From Elgaria multicarinata webbii (taxonomy: Eukaryota > Chordata > Lepidosauria > Squamata > Anguidae): a stretch of DNA of 64,000 bases. The position numbers were made by a program, and so were the translations under genes. The notes under the pieces were generated by a model. That model saw only the letters and a list, made by a program, of their open reading frames with translations. It was not told the origin of the DNA and did no database searches. The stretch lies in contig NC_086180.1 in NCBI RefSeq assembly GCF_023053635.1, forward strand, positions 193,501 through 257,500. The letters run 5' to 3'. Below, piece by piece: positions 1 through 11,030 of this stretch (its first letter is position 1; each line of letters begins with the position of its first letter).

Positions 1-344
1 TTCATTTTAAAAATAATAATAATAATCTCATGGTGAGTAACAACAGCATTAAAGCATCCCTCCCTCTCTCTTTATCCTTATTAATTTCTTGGATTTTAAT
101 ACTGTTGTTACATACAGAGACACAGATAATGAAAGGCAGGTTGTCAGTGGAAACAAAACATGAAACTCTGATTGAATCATTGAACTAATCCAAGCAAACC
201 TAACTAGTCATCAACTGTGTGAACAAACAGGCCTCATCCTGGCATCAAAATAATAGTAAGGCTGGCACTAGGTATACCTCTTGGGAAACAGCCACTCAAA
301 AGTCCAGGAGCCTCCATGGAGAAGGCCCTGTCTCATGCCACCAC

Positions 345-615
345 TTAATGTATTTTCCACCAATGGTGCAAGGGGGGGGCATTGATAGGTTCATCCTTCT
401 CCACGAATTCATCTACTTCCCTTTTAAAGCCAACCAAGCTGGTGGCCGTAAGTGCATCACATGGCAGCAAATCCCATAGTCTGTGTTGTATGAGGAAGGG
501 CATCTTTTTATCTGTCCTGAATCTCCCACCCTTCAGCTCCATGGGATAATGACTCCTTTGGGTTCCAGCATCCTGAGAGAGGGACAGAAATGCCTTCCTG
601 GCTACTTTCTCCACA
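345..615 (-). repeat. CR1-clade LINE 3' fragment
   Basis: The minus-strand translation carries the conserved C-terminal pattern of CR1-type reverse transcriptase ORFs: GGRFRTD, then LWDLLP and a FKREVDEF-like end. It is a worn, 5'-truncated copy of the same L3-type family found elsewhere in the window, where the pattern reads [13 protein letters not shown]. Confidence 0.75.
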
Positions 616-1324
616 CTGCACCTAAGTGTTATACGACTCTAACCTGCCCTGCCTTACTTGTCTCATTGTTCCAGAAGAAGCATCACAGGGAGTTAAAAGA
701 ACAGACAAAAACAGGCCTTGCGGAAGCCATCCACTCATGAGATGGGGCTGAATCACCCTGGGCTTTCAACGCAGAGGTGCCGTTGAGCTGTCTCGAAACC
801 CCAGGAAGGAACCAAAAGCCACTTGTTGAGAGACGTTCCTCCATTGCGGTCTCACAGTGCATGAACCGTTAAATGACATACTCAAGAAACACCGACTGCT
901 CCACAGGCAGGCAGACACATACACACGCGTGCACATCGCCGCCACTGCCACTGTTCCTCACAAGCCAGAATGCCTGAAAGTGGCTAAAGCGCTCGCCACA
1001 AGAACTGCGCACGATTCTAATAAAAGCCATCATCAGCCAAAATAAATTGCAGCTGACATTGTCTGGCTGCAGATTTAGGCGTAGCAGCTTCGACAAGAAT
1101 TAAGCTAAGTGTCAAGGTCTTCCCAGAGTCACATCAAGACATTGAGGAGGGAGGTGCCACACTGTGCCCTTCTCCCACTGACAGGGCTGTCAGCCCGACC
1201 ACCTAGCTCTCAAGAGAGCAACAGCATCCAGGAAATGCCAGGGGCAGGCCGGGGCGGGGGGGGGGGGGGGCAGGCCGGGAACAGGAACTACACAGACAGC
1301 GCCGAAAGAGGTCTCCAAATGTAA

Positions 1325-2065
1325 GAACATCAGAAGAGCCCTGATGCTGGATCAGTCCAAGGGTCCATCTAGTCCAGCACTCTATTCACACAGTGGCCAA
1401 CCAGCCATCGGCCAGGGACCAACAAGTCAGGACATGGTGCAACAGCACCCTCCCACCCATGTCCCCCAGCAACTGGAGCATATAGGCTTACTACCTCAGA
1501 CACTGGAGGTAGCACATAACCATCAGGGCTAGTAGCCATTGATAGCCTTTGCCTCCAGGAATTTATCCAACCCCCTTTTCAAGCCATCCAAATGGGTGGC
1601 CATCACTACATCCTGTGGCAATGAGTTCCATAATTTCACTATGCACTGTGTGAAGAAGTACTTCCTTTGATCTGTCCTGAATCTCCCACCATTCAGCTTC
1701 ATGGTATAGGACCCCATTGGGTTCTAGTATTTTGAGAGAGGAAGGAAAATGCCTCCCTATTCACATTCTCCACACCATGCATTGTTTTGTACACCTCTAT
1801 CAGGTCTCCCCTTAGCCTCATTTTTTCCAAGCCAAACAAACCCAGCTGTTGTAACCTCCCCTTTGGAGATTCCCACAATTTCTTTTTGTTTTAGCCACCC
1901 TAAATAATTTGGTGCCATTGGCAAACTTGACCACTTCACTGTTTGCTCCTAATTCCAGATTATCTATGAACAAGTTGAAACGAATTGGTCCCAATACCGA
2001 TCCCTGTGGAACCACCTTTGCAGAAAACAGAGCAGGCCCTTTCCAGGGCTGCAGCAAGCTAGAGC
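1325..2065 (-). repeat. CR1-clade (L3-type) LINE 3' part
   Basis: Read on the minus strand this gives a reverse transcriptase piece (PQGSVLGPI and KFANGTKLF, the worn form of the FADD catalytic region, around 1877-2060). Next comes the C-terminal [17 protein letters not shown] segment (about 1540-1700), then the family's 3' UTR ending in the 'ctggatcagaccaagggtcc' region near 1350. The two coding pieces are closer together than in a full element, so internal sequence has been lost. Confidence 0.8.
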
Positions 2066-3756
2066 AGGCCCAAGACACCCACCTCCCATGTCAACCCTCC
2101 AGCAAGGATACTTCAACGCGCTGCTTATTACTTGCAATTTGTCAAATTATTCTAAAACTTGTGCCGTTTGGCCTTTCTGTTTGACATAGAGGCATCTCTA
2201 GAAACCAGAGAGAGGAAAGCCTGATGCAACCAGGCCAGGAGGGCCCCACAACTTCCTTCAGTGCTTTGCTTTCACTCACTTCTGCAACGGTGTTGCCAGC
2301 TTCTGCTGCACTCTTGAAAAATTTTAATTCCAGAGCCACTTGCAGTGGCCAGACCTTCTTGACATAACTTACATCTGCTTTATCAAAGTTGTAAAAACAA
2401 CAACCCAAACCATTCCGTTTGGCTACACCTTCCAGATGTTAACTAAAATCAAATGGTTTTTGCATAGCCTCCTTCACTCTGTGTAGCCACGTTGGCACCT
2501 TTTCTGGCCTTTGTGCCTTTTCTGATCTGTGTTATTCACTTTGTTTGAATGTAAGAAGCACCCTGAAACAGGACCAGCCCAAAGGCCAACCTCGTCCAGC
2601 ATCCTGCCTCCCGCAGTGAACGCCCAAATGCCCGTGGGAGGGAGCCATGTTTTGCGGGCAGAAGGACCCAGGCCCAATCCTGGGCAGCAACTCCAGGCAA
2701 GCCTGGGAAAGACACCAGCCTGGAAGCCAGGAGGGCCAGTCAGCCTCGACAATACTAGACTGGATGGGGGCGGATAAGGCAGCTTCCTCTGCTAAGGCAT
2801 GAGGGCAACATCCCCCACTCTTGTTTCCTACCCGCTGGTGGTGAGAGGCATCCCTGCCTCTGAGCTGGGAGGCAGCATATAGCCATCATGACCAGGAGCC
2901 ATTGATAGCTTTAGCTTCCCTAGGGAATGAGGGTGAAAGTGTTTCTTACTGTCTAAATGGGAATAACGTGGAACTAAGCAATGAATGTGCCGTGGGTCCC
3001 AGTAGCCAGAGAAAGAGGCCAATGGCACATGCCAGGGACATCTGGAGAAAAGGCGTTTTGGTGCTATTGCTGTAAGCCTCCGAGCCGCCGAGGTGGGAGA
3101 GTCCGAGCATTTGGTTTTAAAGGAAAACAGATACTGTGAGCATAACAGACATCTGGTGGCATGGAAGCAGCCAATGGGAAACAGGCATCAACAGGAAGGA
3201 CAGGGAAGGGCGCACTGGGGGTGCTGTTGCTCTGTACATCAAAAAGGGCATAGTGTCAAACAAACTAAAAACCTCAAGTGGAGCAGACTCCTCCACAGAA
3301 TCAGTGTGAGCAACAATACTGTGGCCCAAAAATATTTTACTGCTGACAACATGCTGTTGTCCCCTCTACCCAAAATGCTCAGGGTAATCTTGAGATGGAG
3401 AATGAAACCAGGGAGGCTTCTGGAAGAGAAAGAGCTGTAACCCATGTGTGGTTTCAATTATCCTCACATAGACTGGCAATGCTTGTTCTAGTCACAACAA
3501 AGAGGTGAAATGTCCGGATACCCTAGAACACTTGGTCATGAACAGGCGAGACAGGAGGAGACCCTGGACTTAACCCTAAGTGGTGCCTAGCGGCGGCTGT
3601 AAAGCCTAAGTGTGGTTGAAGTGGCTGTTAGATTTGACACCTATATATTGGGGACAATTGCCAAGGTGTGCAGCCACATTTGACTTCAAAGGACAAAACT
3701 TCTCAACATGGACGGGACTGGTAAAAAAGGAAGTCGAGAGGGGAAGCCCAGAGGAT

Positions 3757-3860
3757 CTGATTTCAGGGATGCTTTAGGGTGGATTCCTGCATTGAGCAGG
3801 GGGTTGGACTCGATGGCCTTGTAGGCCCCTTCCAACTCTGCTATTCTATGATTTTATGAT
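3757..3860 (+). repeat. CR1 LINE 3' terminus
   Basis: The sequence runs from 'gggtggattcctgcattgag' to 'ctattctatgattttatgat', the characteristic CR1 3' end with its ATTCTATGAT tail. It is a very short, 5'-truncated plus-strand insertion. Confidence 0.85.
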
Positions 3861-3889
3861 TTCTCCAGAACACTTTGGGGTTATTCAAA

Positions 3890-3962
3890 ATTGAGCAGGG
3901 AGGTGGGTTGGACTCGAAGGCCTTATAGGCCTTTTCCAGCTTTACTATTGTATGATCCTATG
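3890..3962 (+). repeat. Diverged CR1 3' terminus
   Basis: This is a second, more worn copy of the CR1 3' end in the same orientation, 30 bp after the previous one. The shared core is 'gggttggactcgaaggcctt' and the tail is degraded to ctattgtatgatcctatga. Confidence 0.75.
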
Positions 3963-4069
3963 AAAACCACCACAGCAGCAGCTCTGGAATTAGGAGTGAG
4001 CAGTGGAGGGGCCAAGTTTGCCAATGACACCAAATTCTTTAAGGTGGTTAGAACAAAAGGGGATTGTGT

Positions 4070-4132
4070 AAACCGCCTTGAGTCCCAGTACTGGGGAAAA
4101 GGCAGGATATAAATAAATAAATAAATAAATAG
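4070..4132 (+). repeat. SINE 3' tail nested in LINE
   Basis: 'Taaaccgccttgagtcccag' followed by a ggaaaaggcaggatataaa(taaa)n tail is the 3' end typical of squamate SINEs and of L2-related tails. It interrupts the reading of the surrounding L3-type LINE. Confidence 0.65.
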
Positions 4133-4607
4133 TGAGGAGCTCCAAAGGGATCTCTCCAAGCTGCGAGAGTGGGCATCCAAATGGCAGATGCGGTTCAATG
4201 GAAGCAAGTGAAAGGTAATTCGTGTTGGGGCAAAAAAAACCCAACCGCAAATAGAACATGATGGGATCTGAGCTGGCAGTGAACAAACAAAAAAGAGGTC
4301 TTGGGATTGTGGTGGAAAAGCTCAATGAAAATGTCCACCCAGTGTGCAGCTGCTGTAAAGAAGGCAAACTCCATGCTAAGCATTATTAGAAATGGAATTG
4401 AGAATAAAACTGCCAGTATCATACTGCCTTTATACAAACTTATGGAGTGAGCACACTTAGAATATTATAGAACTAAAAAGATATTGTAGAACTGGGAAAA
4501 GTGCAGTAAAGGGCAATTAAAATGATCAAAGGACTGGAGCATCTCCCCTATGAGGGAAAATTACAACAACTGGGATTGTTCAACTTGGAAATAAAGAGGC
4601 TAAGGGA

Positions 4608-4651
4608 AAACTTATAGGCCCCTTCCGACTCTACTATTCTGTGATTTTGTG
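4608..4651 (+). repeat. Tiny CR1 3' end nested in LINE
   Basis: Only about 44 bp of CR1 3' end ('aggccccttccgactctact' plus a worn attctgtgatt tail) is present. It splits the LINE string that elsewhere reads ctaagggaagacctgatagagg. This is an extreme 5' truncation. Confidence 0.7.
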
Positions 4652-6010
4652 AAGACCTGATAGAGGTGTACAAAACGATGCTTGGTGTGGAGAATGTGGA
4701 TAGGGAGGCATTTTTCTCCCTCTCTCAAAATACTAGAACCCAATGGGGTCATCCCATGGAGCTGATTGGTGGGAGATTCAGGACAGGACAGATAAAAGCA
4801 AGTACTTCGTCACACAGTGCATAGTTAAACTATGGAATTTGCTACCACAAGATGTGGTGATGGCCACCCATTTGGATGGCTTTAAAAGCAGTTTGGATCC
4901 AGCATCAGGGCTCTTCTGATGTTCCTGGAGGACAAAGCCACCAATGGCTACTATCCCTCCAACCTCCAGTATCAGGGGCAGTAAACCTGTGTGCACCAAT
5001 TGTTGGGGAACATGGGTGGGAGAGTGCTGTTGCACCATGTCCTGTTCGTGGTTCTGTGGTCGACAGCTGGTTGGCCTCTGTGTGAACAGGATGCTGGACT
5101 AGATGGACCCTTGGTCTGATCCAGTATCAGGGCTCAGAATGTACAATGCAGATCAGGAACGTACCACCAAATCCAAAAAGATGCCGGCATGATTTAATGA
5201 CCTATGTCAAGGAAGCTGTTAGACCAGGGTCGGTGAGGCACATTTGGAGCTTGAGGGAGTGCTGTTGGTGCTCTCACAAAATGGTTGTGATGGGGGCATG
5301 GCCAGTCACAAAACACCCATTTCCCAGAAGGCGAAAAGTAACTTCCCAAAACAATTATAAGGCAGAGGCAGGGCCTGAGCTCCAAAACACAAAACCAATA
5401 TTTCTGCTCTAACACCCATTTCACAGAAAGAAAAGCAATTTGGCCAACAATTTATGTGGAGCAAAGAGGCATCCGGGGAAAGAAAGGCAGCTTTGGAGGG
5501 TGGCACTTCACTTCGCAGCCTCCTGGCTTCGCTGGTTAAATCAAAATAAATGCAAACCCAAGATGAAGGTCAAGAGGGCCTGGGACCCTAGTGGGCTCCA
5601 AGAGAGAGGTCCACAGGCACCACCTTGGAGACGGTCAGACAAAAGAAGCCTTCCTTCAGGAAACATAAGCCTTGCCCAAATAAGGAGAATCAAACAGGAA
5701 CACAAACCCTGGCAAATGAAACGCAAGAATGCACGGCTGCCTTTTTGTTTATTAGGCTTGTTCACGTGGAAAGGTGGGATTTGTAAGGCCAGAAGTGGGA
5801 AGGGTTCACTGCAGTCGCCTCCTTGCCCTGTTGCTAAACTCAGACAAGTGCTTAACTCACGGTTCTGCTTAACTCCTTCCCTTGACAAGAGCCCAGAGGC
5901 TTCATGAGCTGCCACAGTTGCTTTGATAATTTCATTCAAGACACAAGGAGGTTGCCAGCTTATTCGCTCCTCCCTCTCCCCCTTTGCCACCCTTTTACCT
6001 GATACATAAT

Positions 6011-6052
6011 CTATTATTATTATTATTACTACTACTACTACTATTATTATTG
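6011..6052. repeat. Trinucleotide microsatellite (ATT)n(ACT)n(ATT)n
   Basis: This is a compound run of ATT and ACT units. It is the source of the Ile/Val run in an otherwise meaningless minus-strand open frame. Confidence 0.9.
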
Positions 6053-6239
6053 AGAAGAGTGCCATTGGAGAGCTGCAGGGCTGACCTCCACCTGCACCAG
6101 CCAGCGGGCAAGAAGACCTGAGAACACCGCCCCAGAGCAGGCCACAATGGTGCCATCCAGGGACCATGAGTCCAGCAAGCTGGGATCCTGCCAAGTATCC
6201 AGCATAGCTGCCATGCCCTGGATCCTCTTGCTTACCTGC

Positions 6240-7620
6240 CAGCGGTTGTACTGGGGCGCCGGGCCCGGGGGATGGATGCCCGGGATCCGCAGCTGCAGAA
6301 CGGCCCCACCCGCCTACCCCTCCCCTGCCGGACAACCAACCAGCCCAGCCCAACACCGTTTCTGGGGAGTCGAATCTGGCCGCACAGGCGCTGCCCTCAA
6401 GACCAGAGGCGGGGGGGCGCCCCCCTTCGCTGTGCCCCACAAGTGGCCTCGTCATCCCCCCCCCCGCGCCCCAGCTCTGCCTCTAGGTTGGGAGAGACGG
6501 ACAAGCCGCCCTCCCGTAGACGCGGCTGGCCTGCCCGGCTGGGCAACCACCGCCACGCCCCGGCCAGCCCGTCCACGGGAAGGTGAGGGGCGCGCGAAAG
6601 ACGCTCCGGGCGGGGCCAGGAGCGGACCCTGCCGGGGGCGAGGAGGACGGCGAGAGCGACGGCGCAGAAGCCCCCAGCCCGTCCCCGCCCGGGGGAGGGA
6701 GGCGGCCCCGGGCCCAGGCGAGCGACCGGGCAGCGGGGGCGGCAGCCCAGCCCAGGCGCGGTCTGGCCATCGCCACGCCTGGCAGCCAGGCGGGGGCGGC
6801 TGGCAGGGAGATGCCGCTACCTAAGGCCGCAGGGGACGGAAAGGCAAGCAGGCAGGCAGGCGAGCAGGAGGGAAGGAGGGGCCGGGCGGAGGCGGAGGGA
6901 GCGCCGCGCCCCCGGCGCTCGGGCGTGCCAGCCTGCAGCCGAGGTAGGGCGGGCGGCCGGCCCCGGAGCAGACACCGAGCGCGGCGGCGGCGGCGGCGGC
7001 CTTACCGGAGAAGAGGCGCGTGATGCGGGGCAGCGCGGGGGGCGCCGTCTCCGGAGCCACCGGCGGCAGCAGGACCAGCGGCAGCAGCGGCAGCAGCGGC
7101 AGCAGGAGGAGGCGGCGGCGGGGAAGGCGCAGCGCCATCCCGCCGGCCGCGGGCAGGGGTCGAGCGAGCGCGCCCCGCCGGTCGGTGCGTGGGTGGAGGC
7201 GAGCGGCTCCGGCTCGGGCTCTGGAGGCACAGCGGCGGAGTGGCGTCGACTCCGTCGTCTCGGCCCGCCGCCTGCCACGAAGCTCCGCCCCGCGGCCAGG
7301 TGGGGCGGTGACGTCGCCTCCACGCACGCACCCGCCCCGCGCAGGTAGCGTCTGCAGGCGCCGCGCGCAGGGCAGGCAGGTGAGGTGGCGGCCCTTTTCC
7401 TCCTGCTGACCAGCCGGGCGGGTAGGCGGCCGGCCAAGCGCGCCGAGGCTGCAGCAGCCTCTGCTGGGGCCAGCGCGGCGGCGGCGGCGGCGGCGGCGCG
7501 TGTAGAAGCGGGCGGCGGGCCCTGGAGGCGGCGCGGTGCCCTCCGCTGGCTGTCTCCGTGGGCGTTTCTCCCGCCGAAGGAAACAAGGCGCGCACGGAAC
7601 GCGAAAGTGCACGCGGATGC
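6240..7620 (-). promoter_or_regulatory. SEMA4F: CpG island, SEMA4F promoter and first exon
   Basis: This stretch is very GC-rich and dense in CpG, unlike its flanks, and contains the SEMA4F start codon at 7138. It includes two CGG/CCG runs, one at about 6980-7000 just inside intron 1 and one at about 7476-7498 in the presumed 5' UTR or proximal promoter. No TATA box is evident. The exact transcription start is not visible. Confidence 0.75.
7006..7138 (-). CDS. SEMA4F: Semaphorin-4F, coding exon 1 (signal peptide)
   Basis: This exon encodes 44 codons plus one base: an N-terminus MALRLPRRR followed by a leucine/proline-rich hydrophobic stretch (a signal peptide). It then reads APPALPRITRLFS and meets a clean donor (G|gtaagg on the minus strand). 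Human SEMA4F likewise has a leucine-rich signal peptide followed by a VPRTSLPIS-type segment before the sema domain. Class 4 semaphorins are transmembrane ligands acting through plexins in axon guidance and cell adhesion. The sema, PSI, Ig and cytoplasmic parts lie outside the window. Identification leans on synteny (SEMA4F is divergent to M1AP in human) because the exon itself is short and poorly conserved. Confidence is high for a signal-peptide first exon and moderate for the name. Confidence 0.72.
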
Positions 7621-8221
7621 CGTGTGAAGACACCACGGCCGGACGCCGGGCAGTTCCGGGGGCTGAGAAGCCCTGGGGGTGGGGGGTGGGATGGCGTCTA
7701 GCTGATGCATTCCAGTGCTCTGGAGGGGGGTGGGGATGCGCTCGTCTTCCTTGGCCTGAATTTAACGCCCTTGGTGAACGGCATTTTCACCAGCCTGGCT
7801 GTATGTTGGGTCGAGTTGCACTGTACTGGTTAGTGTACATTGGGAGAAGAAATGCAGGTGAGCCAGGAGTCGTGGAGTGTGTGGGCCACACACGCACACA
7901 CTGGCTGGCATGATGGGCAGGCGCAATCATCAACCCCTCGCATCCCACAGGCCTGGATCCTGCACCCTCTGGCCCGGCAGTGCTGTTGGTCAGTTCATCA
8001 TCAGACCTCCCACATCCACAACAGGGAGCTGACCCAGCAGGCATTCCAAGACCTGGTGGGCAAGTTTGTCGGTGTAGTGGTGGCATGGCAGGTTGTGTGT
8101 GTGTGTTGTGTGAAAAGATCCACACTGGCTGCCTATTAGCTGCCAAGGTGAGCTGACACAGGTTCGTGTTTCTGTGATTGACCCAGTGATTGGGTTTGGA
8201 AAATTGCATTTGGGGAAGAAG

Positions 8222-8495
8222 CCATCATGGCTTCTGCCCCCATGTTTGCAACTGCCATTTGCATAATTCCCCATGCTGCAGCGTGGGTTGACGTGTCGTC
8301 TGAACCAGGCACGTGGCTGGGATAGCTTCATACTCACCCTAAACCCCACAGCGTGAGGGAGAGGTTTAGGGTGGGTATGAAGCCACCCCTGCCCCGTCAC
8401 AGGCCAGGTTCAAACGACACGCCCAGAGAACTGTACAAATGGCAGTTGTGCACACAGCATTGGGGGGGGGGGGGAGAAGAGAAGCCACGATGAGA
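8222..8495. mobile_element. Foldback (inverted-repeat) element, MITE-like
   Basis: The region folds on itself around a centre near 8354. The inner arms 8325-8345 and 8363-8383 are 21 nt with 20 complementary pairs. The arms at 8292-8306 and 8407-8421 are 15 nt with 14 pairs (core ggttca.acgacacg). Weaker outer arms share 'aactgccatttg' (left about 8249, right about 8437) and 'ggcttct'. It encodes nothing. The outer-arm motif gttcagac.acac recurs at the ends of the element at 18453-19062, suggesting related termini. No flanking target duplication was found. Confidence 0.7.
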
Positions 8496-9599
8496 ACCCA
8501 CTCAAACCATCCAAACACCCCCGAGGAACAGTGCAGTGAGCAAAGAGATGGTGGATCTCAGACCTGACTTGTGCTTTGTGTTGTGAATCCCAAGCAAGGG
8601 GGCAGCCGAAGGGCTTGTGGCCTGGACCCTCCGGCCCTGTCCTCTGGCCAAGAGCTCCCTCGAAGGCGTCCCCCCCTCTGTCTCTTGTGCTAGGCAGCGT
8701 GCCCCCAGGTGCTGCCTAGCCTGAAGCAGTCGCTGTGTGGAACTTGAGATGGGTCCCTTGGGAGTCCTTTTCTTCCTTGTCCTGAGCCCCCTACCTCAGG
8801 CCTTTCTGCCTCCATTTCTTGTGCGTGGCCAAAATGCCCTGGAGTGTCCGGACCTCCCTGGGATTGCATCATTGCTCTGCTTGTGAGGTTCCAGTGCCTC
8901 CCTCTGGCCTGCCATGCCTGGGGGAAGCACTGCTATTTACCGTGCAGGCCTGTGGGGACAAGCACTGTGGCTTTCCATCTTGGGGTTCCTGTGAAATGCT
9001 GTGCAGCTTGCCTGCGTTGGGGTCCCCCAGCCTCACAACCAACAGGCAGGGTCCCTGTGCCGCTTAACCCTGCCAGTGGCTTCCATGCCTGCGTTATGCT
9101 GCTCAGTGCCCAGGGCTCATTTTTATTCAGAAGATGCATCAGCAACTGGGGAAGGCCAGACAGAAGCAGGATTGATGTCCTATCCTGGGCTACTGAATGA
9201 CATTCTAAGCGGCTCCCATCTTCTCTTGAAGGGGAGAATGTAGGTCAACGATTGATAAAAGGCGGTATGGATTAGAGGCGGCAGCAGCAGCAGCAGAAGG
9301 CCTTTGCTTTCTTTGGCTGAAATGACAGCCAAGATTAGTGGCAGATGCATTTGGGGGGTGGGGGGGTCGGGAGGGAGAGTAAGACTCATTTCAGCGCTCT
9401 GTACGTTTGATGGGGATGCACTTCAGTTCAGCAAAAGCTGTAGCTGTTGACCCCTGAATAACAACATTTTCTAGTCGTAACGTGTGGGATGGCTTCCAGT
9501 TATTGTGGCCTGAAGACTTGAAGGCGCGAGGGAGGCATTGGCCCACCCTTTGCTTGCTTGCCCTTTAGGACTGCTAACCACAAGTAAATGGCAATCGAC

Positions 9600-9955
9600 A
9601 GGATAGATCTAGGAGGTGATGGACACCTCCATGAGAGAGTGAGTGAGTGGCCCTAGTCAGGAGACCATTCCTAAACCCTCTCTGGACCCCAGGGGTTGTA
9701 GCTATTAGCGGCTGGTCCCTATTGTCCCCTTACTGGGCAAAGTATTTGAGAGGGTGGCGGCTGAAAACTTCCAGGTGCTTGATTACCCGGGCCCATTCCA
9801 GTCTAGTGCCAGGCCTGGGTTTTGAACAGAAACTGACTGGGTGGCACTGATGGATGACCTATGTTAGACAGGGAGGAGTGTGACCCTGCTAATTCCCTTG
9901 GGCCTCTCAGTAGCTTTCAGTACGATGGTATTAACTTTCTGGATGTGTTTCTTTG
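9600..9955 (+). repeat. L2 LINE reverse transcriptase fragment
   Basis: Worn plus-strand translation reads PIVPLLGKVFERV, then LDYPGPFQSS, ETDWVALMDDL and LGLSVAFSTMV. This follows the L2 order [41 protein letters not shown]. Many stops are present. Confidence 0.8.
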
Positions 9956-10574
9956 GGAAATTAGAATTTACTGGTAATTTTTTCTCAAACCACTTCTTTA
10001 AAATCACTTCAGGTTCCCATTTTCTGTCTACTAAAATGTGCTATGAGCTAGGAGAGGTTGATGCCTTGATGCACTGATTTCCACACACACAGAGACAACA
10101 GTTTTAAATAGAATATAATGCCTTCCTTCGGCAAAAGTAACGTCCACATACACCTTTCATACTTCATGCAGAATTAGAAAGAAAAGACTTCGAACAAGTT
10201 TGCCGCCAGAGGCTCTGTCTCCTCTTTCACCAAAAAGATGCTTCCATAAAATTGGGGCAGAAGGCTGAGCCTCGCTCACGAGGGGAAGCGTCCTTTTACC
10301 CCTGACACCATGCTTGGCAATTTTTATGCCTTGAGCTTGCTGATTGGTTGTTACCAGGTGCTGCAGCTCCTCTAAAGTCCTTACTCTAAATCTAAGTGCC
10401 TCCCATGTACCAATACCGTTGTTGAGAACTTTGTTAATTTCAAAGAAACTCAAAATGTCCCCAACTTCTTCTTAAGTGTACTGACTCACCACCCTGCGGT
10501 TGACAACTTGTCCTTAAAGGAAAACAAATGTATTAACCACATTTGCTTTTTGTGTAGACCGCTTTCTTTAGCAA
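9956..10574. other. Unassigned segment splitting L2 sequence
   Basis: The L2 coding order breaks here and resumes near 10575 at a point corresponding to the later LGVLLDPLLS segment. The segment has no recognised coding content. On the minus strand it has an aaccaatcagc (CCAAT-type) string near 10340 and a gcataaaaattgcc (TATA-like) string about 20 bp further on. That would fit a promoter-bearing repeat such as a terminal repeat, but no matching ends or target duplication were found, so the class is left open. Confidence 0.35.
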
Positions 10575-11030
10575 AGTCGACATTTTGGATTGTGGGGCTA
10601 CTCCTGGATCTAGCTTTGTCACTTGAGGCTCAAGCAGCTCCTGGGGGAAGGTGTCCCTTCCGTCGGTTTAGGGCGGTGTGCTGGCTGAGGCCTCTGCTGG
10701 ACTGAGATAGCCTGGCCACAGTTATCCACACTCTGGGAACATCTAGGATTGTTTTATATGGGGTTGCTTTTTGAAGGGTGTTTGGAAATTTAAGTTAGCT
10801 TAAAACACAGTTGCTGGGCTGTTGACTGGGACTGCTCAGTGGGAGCATATCTCACCTGTACTGACTTCACTGGCCTCTGGTCCATTGCCAAGTGCAATGA
10901 AGATCGTTGGTGCTTAACTTTTAAAGCCCCACATGGCTTTGGACCCAGGTACCAGAAGGAATGCCTGCTCTCATACCAACCTGCCGAATCCAGAGAGTAG
11001 TATTGGGGGATTCCTGTTCCACCCCATGGC
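10575..11030 (+). repeat. L2 LINE C-terminal fragment
   Basis: Worn plus-strand reading GLLLDLALSLEAQA, then a DSLATVIHTLGT-like segment and a TWLWTQV-type segment parallels the better preserved L2 copy just downstream (LGVLLDPFLSLEDQV, DNLATVVHALVTS, NGLGPQFL). Confidence 0.7.

Larger units (their letters stand above)
3965..5138 (+). repeat. CR1-clade (L3-type) LINE, 3' half, with two nested insertions
   Basis: The plus-strand translation shows KFANDTKFF (reverse transcriptase motif region), then QRDLSKLREWASKWQM, then the C-terminal [21 protein letters not shown]-like segment near 4820-4890. After that comes the 3' UTR ending 'ggacccttggtctgatccag'. The copy is full of stops. It is interrupted by a SINE tail at 4070-4132 and a 44-bp CR1 end at 4608-4651, so it is older than both. 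Confidence 0.85.
1..7005 (-). other. SEMA4F: SEMA4F intron 1 (partial, runs off the left edge)
   Basis: All sequence left of the SEMA4F exon 1 donor is treated as intron 1 because no second SEMA4F exon (start of the sema domain) is visible. It holds CR1-clade LINE pieces (345-615, 1325-2065, 3757-5138), a poly-G run near 1256-1270 and a trinucleotide microsatellite near 6011-6052. I see nothing I can name at 1-344, 616-1324, 2066-3756 or 5139-6010; a short stretch at 2540-2770 faintly resembles LINE 3' end sequence. The intron assignment is inference from the exon and from synteny. Confidence 0.6.

Noticed and set aside
5541-6455. 304-codon minus-strand open frame
   Set aside because: Its Ile/Val run comes from a trinucleotide microsatellite, it spans the edge of a CpG island, and no conserved domain is readable. 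Treated as a composition effect.
6817-7710. Long overlapping minus-strand open frames (up to 297 codons)
   Set aside because: GC-rich sequence lacks stops in several frames at once. Only the SEMA4F signal-peptide part with a proper donor is supported.
10157-10453. 98-codon minus-strand frame as a small gene
   Set aside because: No recognisable domain, no conserved context, and it lies in a repeat-like block splitting L2 sequence.
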